From the NCBI RefSeq assembly GCF_001544475.1, contig NZ_FCNW02000028.1:24329-88328 (forward strand): 64,000 bases of DNA, in the 5' to 3' direction. Every line of letters begins with the position of its first letter. The first letter of the stretch is position 1. Source of the DNA: Caballeronia humi (GTDB lineage Bacteria > Pseudomonadota > Gammaproteobacteria > Burkholderiales > Burkholderiaceae). The translations under genes were made by a program, and so were the position numbers. The notes below the pieces were generated by a model. That model had not been told where the DNA came from. It ran no database searches and was given only the letters and a program-made list of their open reading frames with translations. Positions 35,515 through 47,031 of the stretch are shown here, in pieces.

Positions 35515-37149
35515 TCATTGCGTAGCCGCAAGCAAATGATCGCGCCACGCTTCACGCAGCGTGTGCTTGAGCAGCTTGCCGGTCGCGCCGAGCGGAAGGT
35601 CATCGACAAAAACGATGTCGTCGGGAACCTGCCACTTCGCGACACGATCCGTGTACAACGCGAGCAGCGCCTCGCGCGTGACGCTCGCGTCGGGCCGCGT
35701 CATCACGAGGACGATCGGGCGCTCGTCCCAGCGCGCATGCTTCACGCCGATGCACGCTGCGCGCAGCACGCCGGGATGCGCGAGCGCGATGTTCTCCAGC
35801 TCCGCCGAGCTGATCCACTCGCCGCCCGACTTGATGACGTCCTTCGCGCGATCGGTGATGCGCATGAAGCCGTCGCCGTCGATGGTCGCGATGTCGCCGG
35901 TTGCGAACCAGCCGTCGGTGGTGAGCGCTTCGGGCTGGTCCGCGCCGAAGTACGCGCTCAGCACCCACGCGCCGCGAATCTGCAACTCGCCCGCCGCGAG
36001 GCCGTCGCGCGGCAATTCGGCGCCGCTTTCATCGACGATGCGCAGTTCTACGCCGAACGGCGCGCGTCCCTGCGACAGCGCCACCGACGCGCGCTCGTCC
36101 GCCGTCATGTCGGCGGGCGCTCGGCGCGGCGCGGACGCCGTGCCGAGCGGCGACGTCTCCGTCATGCCCCAGGCGTGCAGCACCTCGACGCCATGACGCC
36201 CGGTGAATCCGTCGTACATCGCGCGCGAGCACGACGCGCCGCCGATCACCGTGCGCCTGAACGTGCGAAAGCGGATACGCCCGGCATCGGCGTGATCGAG
36301 CAGACCCTGCCACACGGTCGGCACGCCGGCCGCGAGCGTCACGCCTTCGTCCTCGATCAGCTTGCAGAGGGACGCACCGTCGAGCGACTGTCCCGGCAGC
36401 ACGAGCTTGCTGCCCATCGCGGGCGCGGCGTAGGCGAGGCCCCACGCGTTCACATGGAACATCGGCACGACGGGGAGGATCGTGTCGCGAGCGGACAGAT
36501 TCAGCGAATCCGGCAGCGACACGGCATACGCGTGCAGTACCGACGACCGATGGCTGTACAGCACGCCTTTGGGCTTGCCCGTCGTGCCGCTGGTGTAGCA
36601 AAGCGACGACGCCGCGTGCTCGTCGAACTGCGGCCAGTCGTAGCGGTCGCTGTGGGCGCCGATCAGCGTCTCGTAGCTCATCAGGTTCGGAATGCCACTT
36701 CCTTGCGGCAAATCGGCTTCGCTGCACAGCGCGACATACACGCCGATCGCCGGGCACGCCTGATGCAGCTTCTGCACGATCGGCAGGAACGTCAGGTCGA
36801 AGAAGAGCGCGCGATCCTGTGCGTGATTCAGTATCCACTGCACATGCTCGATCGTGAGACGCGGGTTGACCGTATGCAGCACGCGCGCCGACCCCGACAC
36901 GCCGAAGTACAGCTCGAAGTGCCGGTAGCCATTCCACGCGAGCGAGGCGACGGTTTCGCCCGGCTTCAGCGCCAGCGCATCGAGCGCGTTCGCGAGGCGC
37001 CGGCTGCGGGCGAACGCCTCGCGATAGGTATGGCGATGCACGTCGCCTTCCACGCGACGGCTCACGATTTCGACGTCACCGTGCGAGCGTTCCGCGAACT
37101 CCGCAATCGACGACAACAACAGCGGACGATCCTGCATCAGTCCACGCAT
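35515..37149 (-). CDS. AMP-dependent acyl-CoA synthetase (ligase)
   Basis: Acyl-adenylate-forming enzyme that activates a carboxylic acid with ATP and CoA. The 544-residue product has the P-loop YTSGTTGKPKG, the middle WGMTETSP segment, the hinge/adenylate motif DGWFATGDI, and the C-terminal lysine motif PLGATGKLLKHTLR. The ATG at 37149 is preceded by GGAG with 7 nt spacing. The architecture is that of medium- or long-chain (methylthiopropionyl-CoA ligase-like) fatty acid CoA ligases. It sits between aldehyde dehydrogenase (10 nt downstream) and the hydroxylase (55 nt upstream). I infer it activates the acid made by the neighbouring dehydrogenase. Confidence 0.88.
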   Translation of the reverse strand: MRGLMQDRPLLLSSIAEFAERSHGDVEIVSRRVEGDVHRHTYREAFARSRRLANALDALALKPGETVASLAWNGYRHFELYFGVSGSARVLHTVNPRLTIEHVQWILNHAQDRALFFDLTFLPIVQKLHQACPAIGVYVALCSEADLPQGSGIPNLMSYETLIGAHSDRYDWPQFDEHAASSLCYTSGTTGKPKGVLYSHRSSVLHAYAVSLPDSLNLSARDTILPVVPMFHVNAWGLAYAAPAMGSKLVLPGQSLDGASLCKLIEDEGVTLAAGVPTVWQGLLDHADAGRIRFRTFRRTVIGGASCSRAMYDGFTGRHGVEVLHAWGMTETSPLGTASAPRRAPADMTADERASVALSQGRAPFGVELRIVDESGAELPRDGLAAGELQIRGAWVLSAYFGADQPEALTTDGWFATGDIATIDGDGFMRITDRAKDVIKSGGEWISSAELENIALAHPGVLRAACIGVKHARWDERPIVLVMTRPDASVTREALLALYTDRVAKWQVPDDIVFVDDLPLGATGKLLKHTLREAWRDHLLAATQ

Positions 37150-37204
37150 GGCACATCTCCAGTGCGGCGTCGCGCGCCGCTCGTTGTAGGTATGGGGGAC
37201 TTCT

Positions 37205-38116
37205 TCAAGCAGCGCCGACGACGACGGCGCGCCCATCGGCGAGATAGATGACCGCGCGCGCCCCGGCCACTTCGGCGGCGCTGTATTCGCGCTGCGGCGT
37301 TGCCTTGCGGACCGCGTTCACCGCAGACTTCGAGCGAAAGAGCGGCCACCAGAGTTGCTCGTACCACGGCTCCGAGCGCACGCCGACGGGCAGCCCGAAC
37401 GCATCCTGCACGCGATGCGGCGAACCGACCGACGTCCCGTGCAGGTAATCCCATGCGACGAACACGTTCGCGTAGTTCGCCGACGTGTTGCCATAGCGCC
37501 CGATGCCGTGATGCACATGGTGATAGTCCTGCAGCACGAAGATTTTCTCGAGCATGTCGAGCACCGCGCGGCCGATCGCGAAACGACGTATCGCCAGATC
37601 CCAGCGCACCGCCGTGTGCTGCAGATACACCACGACGATCTTCAGCACGAGCATCGCAAGAGCGGCGTGCGTCGCGCCGAGAAAGAGCAGCGTCCCCGCG
37701 ATCCAGGTGTTCGGCAGGAGCGCGTTGAACATCCAGTTGTTGCGCATCGTCGCGAGCACGTTCAGGCGCGTCGGCGTGTGATGCGGCTTGTGCAGACGCC
37801 ACATCCACGGCACCGTGTGGCCGCCGCGATGCAGCCAGTAGTTGCCGTAGTCGTCCATCAGCATCGCGATCGGGAAGACGAGCCACGCCGGGGTATGAGC
37901 GAGTGCGCCCTGCCATTGCGGCACGAGGCGCGGCAGCACGGTCGCGATCAGCAGCAGTTGCAGCGCGCGCACGGTGAAGAGGTTGATCGCCGCGCCCGCG
38001 CTCACGCCAAGCTCGTTCGCGGTCCAGACGCGCGGCTTGCGATACTCGCCCGCGACGATTTCCCACAGCAGCAGCGCGCCGAACGTGGCGGCTGCGATTT
38101 TTGTGTCCAGTGTCAT
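37205..38116 (-). CDS. Sterol desaturase / fatty acid hydroxylase family membrane di-iron oxygenase
   Basis: Integral membrane non-haem di-iron enzyme. The 303-residue product has the three histidine clusters of the family, HRGGH (residues 96-100), HKPHH (109-113) and HHVHH (199-203), a fourth conserved histidine at 167, and several membrane segments. Such enzymes hydroxylate or desaturate hydrophobic substrates using O2 and electrons from a reductase. The [2Fe-2S]/FAD reductase in this same operon is the obvious electron donor. Substrate is unknown; the neighbouring aldehyde dehydrogenase and CoA ligase suggest its product is eventually oxidised to an acid. Confidence 0.85.
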   Translation of the reverse strand: MTLDTKIAAATFGALLLWEIVAGEYRKPRVWTANELGVSAGAAINLFTVRALQLLLIATVLPRLVPQWQGALAHTPAWLVFPIAMLMDDYGNYWLHRGGHTVPWMWRLHKPHHTPTRLNVLATMRNNWMFNALLPNTWIAGTLLFLGATHAALAMLVLKIVVVYLQHTAVRWDLAIRRFAIGRAVLDMLEKIFVLQDYHHVHHGIGRYGNTSANYANVFVAWDYLHGTSVGSPHRVQDAFGLPVGVRSEPWYEQLWWPLFRSKSAVNAVRKATPQREYSAAEVAGARAVIYLADGRAVVVGAA

Positions 38117-38149
38117 GATCGGTCTCCTCCGAATCTGCTGGCTTTACGC

Positions 38150-38662
38150 TTACTTTTCGTCGAGACGGCCTGTGCCCGCAACGCCGAACACGAGCTTGCC
38201 GCCCGTCTGCGGCGGGCTCACCTCGACCTTCACGTCGAACGCACCGTTAAGCTTCGACATCTCGCCCGTGCCGCCGGTAATCGTGAACGTGCCGGTCTGA
38301 TGCCAGACGCCTTTGTCATCGAAAATTTTCTGGAAGCGCACGAAGAGCGAACCCGCCTTCTGCGTCTTGAACTCGCAGAACGCGGTGCCATCGACGACGG
38401 TGTTCTTCGCATCGACGACATCGACGCCGTCGCAGTTCACGTAAATCGGCTCGGAGCGCGCGTCAAACGTGAGCTTGCCCGCGCCTTCCGCGATGAACGC
38501 GAGACGCGCGCGGTCGCCGGGAATCGTCGTGCGGCTCATGTTGCGGATTCCGGTGCCGAGTTGCACCGTCGATTGCAGTTCGCGCGCCTCGACAGCGGTC
38601 GTCGCGGCGCTGACTAGAAGGAGCGCGCAGGCTGCGGTGGTGAAACGGTTGGTACGGGACAT
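38150..38662 (-). CDS. Small exported protein of unknown function
   Basis: A 170-residue protein with an N-terminal signal peptide (residues 1-26, cleaved near VEARE) and a beta-rich remainder. It ends in a segment FTITGGTGEMSKLNGAFDVKVEV reminiscent of allene-oxide-cyclase-barrel-like or dirigent-like secreted proteins, though I cannot confirm this. Start ATG 38662 is preceded by AGGAG with 8 nt spacing. It lies 2 nt after the reductase gene and 33 nt before the hydroxylase gene in the operon. No function is assigned. Confidence 0.75.
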   Translation of the reverse strand: MSRTNRFTTAACALLLVSAATTAVEARELQSTVQLGTGIRNMSRTTIPGDRARLAFIAEGAGKLTFDARSEPIYVNCDGVDVVDAKNTVVDGTAFCEFKTQKAGSLFVRFQKIFDDKGVWHQTGTFTITGGTGEMSKLNGAFDVKVEVSPPQTGGKLVFGVAGTGRLDEK

Positions 38663-38664
38663 CG

Positions 38665-39746
38665 TCAAATCTCCTCGGTTTGAAGGGTGCTCTGATCCAG
38701 AAAGCGATCGAAGTGAATATGTGCGGCCGATACGCGCGATGCCACTGCGTCGCGCACGGCATCGACCATCGCGGGCGGGCCGCACAGGAAAAAGGCGCTC
38801 GACGCGACGTCGCAATAGGCGTCGAGGAATTCAGTGCAAAAGCCGGCGTGGCCGCTCCACGGCGAGCCGTGCGGTTCATTCGAGAGCACCGGCACGAAGA
38901 TGAAGCGCCCCGCCCAGCGCGCGGCGAGCGCTTCGATTTCGTCGATGCAGTAAAGATCGGCTTGCGTGCGCGCCCCGAAAAAGAGCGTGACGTCGGGCAC
39001 GTGCGGTTCGTCCACCATCGATTCGAGCAGTGCCTTGACCGGTGCGAGTCCGCTGCCGCCCGCGACGCAGACCATCGGCCGGCCGCCGCCCGTCGTGCGG
39101 CCGAACGCGCCGAGCGGAGCGGTCAACGTGACGCGCGCGCCGCTGCGATCCGCTTCGAAGAGCCATTCGGTGAACGCGCCGCCAGGCACGCGCCGCACGT
39201 GAAAATGAAGGCGCGTCTGGCCGCCAGGCTGCGGCGCGCAGGCGAACGAATAGCAGCGCGGAGCATCGGCGAGCACCGCGTGGCCGGGCACCGCGATCTG
39301 CGCGTATTGGCCGGCGCCGTAGCGCACCGGCTGGTCGGTATGGATCACGAGTTCGCGGATGTCGTGATTGAGAAGCCGCGCGCTTTCGATACGCCCTTCG
39401 ACCGTATGCACCGCGTCGGCTTCGCCGTGATCGGCGACACTCCAGGCACGATCAGCTCGACGTCGCTCTGCGGCACGCACTGGCACGCGAGTACGAAGCC
39501 CGCCTGCAATTCATCGCTGGAAATGTGATTGGAGATATCGCGCTTCAACTGCACGCGCCCCGCGACGAGCTGGCTGCGGCACGAGCCGCAATCGCCGACG
39601 AGGCAAAGATGCGCGATCTTGATGTTGTCCCGAAGCCCCGCCTTGAGGATCGTCTCACCCGGACGCACGTCGCAGACGTGCTCGGTCCCGGCGATGGAAA
39701 GCCTAAAGGCGCGCGCCCCGCTCGCGAGAGTTCGCTGTTCTGCCAT
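38665..39746 (-). pseudogene. [2Fe-2S]/FAD-dependent oxidoreductase, disrupted by a frameshift
   Basis: The two parts of an electron-transfer flavoprotein lie in different frames. The first frame (39746-39345) encodes a plant-type ferredoxin domain with Cys48, Cys53, Cys56 and Cys88/Cys90 and reads on past VELIVPG into a meaningless tail. The second frame (39486-38665) encodes an FAD/NAD reductase with the FAD motif RCYSF, the NAD-binding GGSGLAPVKALL and the C-terminal CGPPAM. The joined gene would be 1083 nt, one base more than present, giving a 360-residue protein like other ferredoxin-reductase fusions, so one base appears lost between about 39390 and 39440. The start ATG at 39746 has an AGGAG site. 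The junction has no homopolymer run or slippery heptamer. It could be inactive, a read error or a programmed shift. Confidence 0.85.
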
Positions 39747-39841
39747 GCCATCTGTCTCCTGGATTCGTGTTGAATCTTTTTTGTGAGACAAGAGTAGGCA
39801 TGCCAAAAAATAAACGGAACTGAAGTGTTAGCATATGAATC

Positions 39842-39856
39842 ATTCACGCCGTGAAT
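39842..39856. promoter_or_regulatory. Candidate LysR-type operator palindrome
   Basis: ATTCAC-GCC-GTGAAT is a perfect inverted repeat and fits the T-N11-A rule of LysR-family boxes (T39843 to A39855). It sits in the 133-nt divergent gap between the oxidoreductase operon and the LysR gene, 24 nt from the LysR ATG. Confidence 0.6.
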
Positions 39857-39879
39857 AGTTGAACGAACCCATCACGACC

Positions 39880-40836
39880 ATGTCCCTGCGCGCCATCGAC
39901 CTGAATCTCCTCGCGATCTTCGACGCCATATACAAGACGCGTAATCTCACGCGCGCCTCCGAACGCATCGGCCTGAGCCAGCCGGCGGTGAGTCACGCGC
40001 TCACACGCTTGCGCGAAACCTTCGGCGACCAGCTCTTCCTGCGCGACGGCCGCGCGATGGAGCCGACTGCGCGCGCGCATCGGCTCGGCGTCGCGATAGA
40101 AAGCGTGCTGAACGACGTCGACGGCATGCTGCGCGACGATGCCGTGTTCGATCCGTCTGGCTCGCAGCGCGAGTTCAACCTCGTCCTCTCCGACTACGGC
40201 GAGTTGCTGATCCTGCCCGCGCTGATGCGGCGCCTGCAGGATCTCGACACGCAACTGCGCATCAACGTGCGCGCGCAGCATTTCGGCGAAGTGCGCGACG
40301 CGATGCAGTTCGGCAAGGTCGATTTCTATTTGTGGGCCGTGCCCGTGAAGGACAGCGGCTTTCGCTGCGAGCCGGTCGCGACCGACACGCTGTCGTGCAT
40401 CGTGCGGCGCGGGCATCCGCTACTCGATGCGCCTGTCACGCTCAAGCGGTATATGCACGCGCGTCATATCGGCATCGGCTGGCCGAGCTGGCACGGCGCG
40501 CGTCCGATCGACCAGTTCCTGCACAGCAAGGGCCTCGCGCGCGAAATCGATACGACGGTGCATTCGTACTTCGACGTGCCGCGCGTAGTCGCCGTGACCG
40601 ATCTCGTGAGCACGATGCCCACGCGCATGGCGTGCGAAATCGCGGCGCAGCACGGGCTCGTCGCGTTCGAGGCGCCGCTCGCGGGGCTGAATATCGCGAT
40701 GTATCTGATGTGGCACAGCCGGCTGGATGGGGACCCGGCGCACCGGTGGATGGGGGGATTGTTGAAGGAGTTGATTGCGGCGGGGCCGGCGGCCGCGGTG
40801 AAGGCTGGCCGGCGCCGCGCAGCGCCAGCAGTCTAA
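39880..40836 (+). CDS. LysR-family transcriptional regulator
   Basis: DNA-binding regulator with an N-terminal winged helix-turn-helix (residues about 1-60, with ASERIGLSQPAVSHALTRLRE) and a periplasmic-binding-like effector domain to the C terminus. I use the ATG at 39880 (MSLRAIDLNLL); a TTG start at 39859 is also possible. The 318-residue product ends in a short Arg/Ala-rich tail. It is divergent from the oxidoreductase operon and a perfect palindrome lies between them, so I infer it controls that operon and itself. The effector is unknown. Confidence 0.88.
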   Translation: MSLRAIDLNLLAIFDAIYKTRNLTRASERIGLSQPAVSHALTRLRETFGDQLFLRDGRAMEPTARAHRLGVAIESVLNDVDGMLRDDAVFDPSGSQREFNLVLSDYGELLILPALMRRLQDLDTQLRINVRAQHFGEVRDAMQFGKVDFYLWAVPVKDSGFRCEPVATDTLSCIVRRGHPLLDAPVTLKRYMHARHIGIGWPSWHGARPIDQFLHSKGLAREIDTTVHSYFDVPRVVAVTDLVSTMPTRMACEIAAQHGLVAFEAPLAGLNIAMYLMWHSRLDGDPAHRWMGGLLKELIAAGPAAAVKAGRRRAAPAV

Positions 40837-40870
40837 AATACCCCTTTCCCCCCGCCCCGGTCGTCACGTC

Positions 40871-42802
<1,932 letters not shown>

Positions 42803-42833
42803 AGCACTAACACCAGAAACCGGAGAACGAGCC

Positions 42834-43856
42834 TTGTCGCAAACCTTACCCCTCGACGGCCTCTGCGTGCTCGACCTGACGCGCCTCCTGCCCGGCCCCG
42901 TCGCGACGTTGCGACTGGCGGAACTCGGCGCCGATGTCCTGAAGATCGAAGCGCCAGGCGAAGGCGACTACGCCCGCTCGATGCTGCTGAGCGACTCGGA
43001 TCGCGCGTCCGGCACGCCGAGCGCGTTCTATCGGCAGGTCAATCGCGGCAAGCGCTTTCTCACGCTCGATCTGAAAAGCGACGAAGGCCGCGCGCAACTG
43101 ATCGACCTCGCGCGCAAAGCCGACGTGCTCGTCGAGAGTTTTCGACCTTCGGTGATGGCGCGGCTCGGCGTCGGCTACGACGTGTTGCGCGCGGCGAACC
43201 CGAAGCTCGTCTATTGCGCGATCACGGGTTTCGGCAGCGACGGGCCGTTCACCGATCTGCCCGGCCACGATCTCAATTACATCGCGTATGCGGGCGTGCT
43301 GGATCAACTTGCCGCAAGCGACGGCACGCCGATCGTGCCGAACTTCCAGATCGCGGATTTGCTGGGCGGCGCGCTCGCGGCCGTCACGCAGATTCTCGCG
43401 GCGCTCTGGCCGGTGGCGCGCGGCGGCGAGGGCCGCTGCCTGAATGTCTCGATGACGCACGCCGTGCACGCGCACAACGTAATGGCGCACATCGCGCTCG
43501 ACAATTCCGCCGATGCCACCACCCGCACCGGCGCCGGGCTGCTGAACGGCGGTGCGCCCTGCTACAACGTCTATCGCACGCGCGACGATCGCTTCGTCGC
43601 GGTGGGCGCGCTCGAACTCAAGTTCTGGGAAAACTTGTGCAACGCGCTCGGACGGCCCGAATGGGCGGCGCGGCACTGGAGCCTCGGCCAGGCGATCGGC
43701 GGCGCGGACGCCGACGAACTGACGCAATCGCTCGCCGCGTTGTTCCGCGAGCGCACGCGCGACGAATGGATCGCACTGCTCGAACCGCTCGGCTGCTGTG
43801 TGGCGCCCGTGCTGACGCCCGCCGAAGCGGCGGCGCATCCGCTGTTTCAGCGCTAA
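42834..43856 (+). CDS. CaiB/BaiF-family CoA-transferase
   Basis: Class III CoA-transferase, moving CoA between carboxylic acids, such as a racemase or formyl-CoA-type enzyme. The TTG at 42834 is used because CCGGAG lies 8 nt before it and the ATG 75 nt upstream would extend into the preceding gene's end. The 340-residue product has the LDLTRLLPGPVATLRLAELGADVLKIE opening, the YDVLRAANPKLVYCAITGFG region typical of the family, and the C-terminal REVLEP-like substrate area. The specific substrate is not clear. It lies 31 nt after the ABC-F gene. Confidence 0.82.
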   Translation: MSQTLPLDGLCVLDLTRLLPGPVATLRLAELGADVLKIEAPGEGDYARSMLLSDSDRASGTPSAFYRQVNRGKRFLTLDLKSDEGRAQLIDLARKADVLVESFRPSVMARLGVGYDVLRAANPKLVYCAITGFGSDGPFTDLPGHDLNYIAYAGVLDQLAASDGTPIVPNFQIADLLGGALAAVTQILAALWPVARGGEGRCLNVSMTHAVHAHNVMAHIALDNSADATTRTGAGLLNGGAPCYNVYRTRDDRFVAVGALELKFWENLCNALGRPEWAARHWSLGQAIGGADADELTQSLAALFRERTRDEWIALLEPLGCCVAPVLTPAEAAAHPLFQR

Positions 43857-43868
43857 ACCGCCTCGCGT

Positions 43869-44132
43869 TTAACGGCGCGGCAAGGTCTGCCGGGGCATGC
43901 GCTCATCGTCGACGAGCATGTGTTTGCGGCCCGTCACGTGACGTCGAATGGTCGCGACGACTTCATCCTCGGTCACGTCCGCCGCCACGACGCGGCGCGA
44001 AATCTGCCCTTCGGCATCGATCCATTCGACGATCCGGCAGCCGCCACCCCACGGATGCTCGATCGGCGCCGAGACGCGGCAACCGCGCAGGTGATACGAA
44101 GGTTGCTGCCCGGATTGTTCTGAGTGTTTCAA
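43869..44132 (-). CDS. Small conserved protein of unknown function (DUF2866-like)
   Basis: An 87-residue protein of unknown function. I use the TTG at 44132 (AGAGGA 7 nt before it); an ATG at 44222 also opens the frame but has no such site. The sequence contains CRVSAPIEHPWGGGCRIVEWID, with two cysteines flanking HPWGGGCRIVEW, and ends basic (MPRQTLPRR). I recall this pattern from Burkholderia small DUF2866 proteins but could not check. It converges with the CoA-transferase gene with a 12-nt gap. Confidence 0.6.
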   Translation of the reverse strand: MKHSEQSGQQPSYHLRGCRVSAPIEHPWGGGCRIVEWIDAEGQISRRVVAADVTEDEVVATIRRHVTGRKHMLVDDERMPRQTLPRR

Positions 44133-44257
44133 GGCGTAGTCCTCTACTCTTGCAGGCTTTCGAAATTGCAGCCGTGAAAGGATAAGAAAACTACGCACCG
44201 ATTGGGTTACATGCGCCGCCAACTCTTTTACGCGGCGTTACGAGGGACCGAGCGCTT

Positions 44258-45646
<1,389 letters not shown>

Positions 45647-45707
45647 GCGTGATCCTGAATTCGACTGCTGTTAAAAACTTCTATTTTGTCAGACGTGACG
45701 CAGATGC

Positions 45708-46778
45708 TCATTCCGCCCGCACCGGCACGCGCTGCGCGACCGCGCACATCAGCTCGTAGCCGATCGTGCCGCAGGCTTGCGCGACGTCGTCGATGGGGAG
45801 GTTCGCGCCCCACAATTCCACGCGCGAGCCGACGCCCGCCGTCGGACACGGGGTCAGGTCGACGGTCAGCATGTCCATCGACACGCGCCCGACGAGCTTC
45901 GTGCGAATCCCGTCGACGATCACGGGCGTCCCTTCCGGCGCGATGCGCGAATAGCCGTCCGCATAGCCGCACGCGACCACGCCGATCTTCATCTGCTTGC
46001 CCGCCGTATAGGTCGAGCCGTAGCCGATCGTGTGCCCCTTGTCGACCGACTGAACGGCGATCAACTCGGAGGAAAGCGTCATCGCGGGACGCAGGCCGAT
46101 GCCGGCGATGTCGGCCGTCACGCCCGACGGCGACGCGCCATACAAAATGATGCCCGGCCGCACCCAGTCGAAGTGCGCCGCCGGATGCCAGAGCGTCGCC
46201 GCGGAATTCGCGAGGCTGCGCGCGCCCGCGATACCTTCCGCGCCGCGCTCGAATGATTCGAGCTGATACGCGATGCCGCGCTCGCTGTCGGCGTCGGAAA
46301 AATGGGTCATGAGCGTGATCTGCCCGACGCCCTGGCACGCTCGCGCCCGTTCCCACGCAGCGCGATAGCGCTCCGGCGTGTAGCCGAGGCGGTTCATGCC
46401 GCTATTCATCTTCAGTTGAATGTTGACCGGTTTCGAGAGCCGCGCCATTTCGAGCATGCGCAACTGCTCGTCGCAATGGACGGCGGTCGTCAGGCTGTAG
46501 CGGTCGATCACGTCGATGTCGGTCGGCCGGAAAAAGCCTTCCAGCAGGAGAATCGGGCCGGCCCAGCCGAGTTCGCGCAACTTCGCGGCTTCTTCGAGGT
46601 CCAGAAGTCCGAAGCCGTCGGTGGCACGCAGTCCGGGGAACGCCCGGGCCAGTCCGTGGCCGTAGGCATTGGCCTTGACGACGGCCCAGATCTTGGACTT
46701 CGGAGCGTGCTTGCGCGCGACTGCGAGATTGTTGGCGAGTGCGGCGGTGTGGATCGTGGCGGACAGGGGGCGCGGCAT
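45708..46778 (-). CDS. alr: Alanine racemase
   Basis: PLP enzyme converting L-alanine to D-alanine for peptidoglycan. The 356-residue product has the PLP lysine in VVKANAYGHG (Lys35), the catalytic tyrosine region GYGSTYTAGKQMK near residue 255, and the C-terminal beta domain. The ATG is at 46778. Which of the two alr types of enteric bacteria it matches (biosynthetic or catabolic) cannot be decided. Confidence 0.95.
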   Translation of the reverse strand: MPRPLSATIHTAALANNLAVARKHAPKSKIWAVVKANAYGHGLARAFPGLRATDGFGLLDLEEAAKLRELGWAGPILLLEGFFRPTDIDVIDRYSLTTAVHCDEQLRMLEMARLSKPVNIQLKMNSGMNRLGYTPERYRAAWERARACQGVGQITLMTHFSDADSERGIAYQLESFERGAEGIAGARSLANSAATLWHPAAHFDWVRPGIILYGASPSGVTADIAGIGLRPAMTLSSELIAVQSVDKGHTIGYGSTYTAGKQMKIGVVACGYADGYSRIAPEGTPVIVDGIRTKLVGRVSMDMLTVDLTPCPTAGVGSRVELWGANLPIDDVAQACGTIGYELMCAVAQRVPVRAE

Positions 46779-47031
46779 GAGAGTTCGGATTAAACGCAGT
46801 TGGAGCGCGAGGCGAGCGAGCAGTTCAAGACGCCTTGCGAATCAGTATCTTATGAAGAACCAGCAGCACGGTCGTGTGTTTTGCAACACCTAATCGAGAT
46901 TACTGCTAGTCAGAATGCGCCTATTTTCGTGTTATAAAGCCGTGCACACAACCCATTTCGAACGGAATAAGCCCGACCGCGCCTCAGGCGGACGGGGCGG
47001 ATCACCCGCAGTGAGGAAAGCTTCGGATCAG

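Noticed and set aside
39345..39486. A programmed -1 frameshift joining the ferredoxin and reductase frames.
   Set aside because: No slippery heptamer or following hairpin is visible in the overlap, so a plain mutation or read error is more likely, although a shift is not excluded.
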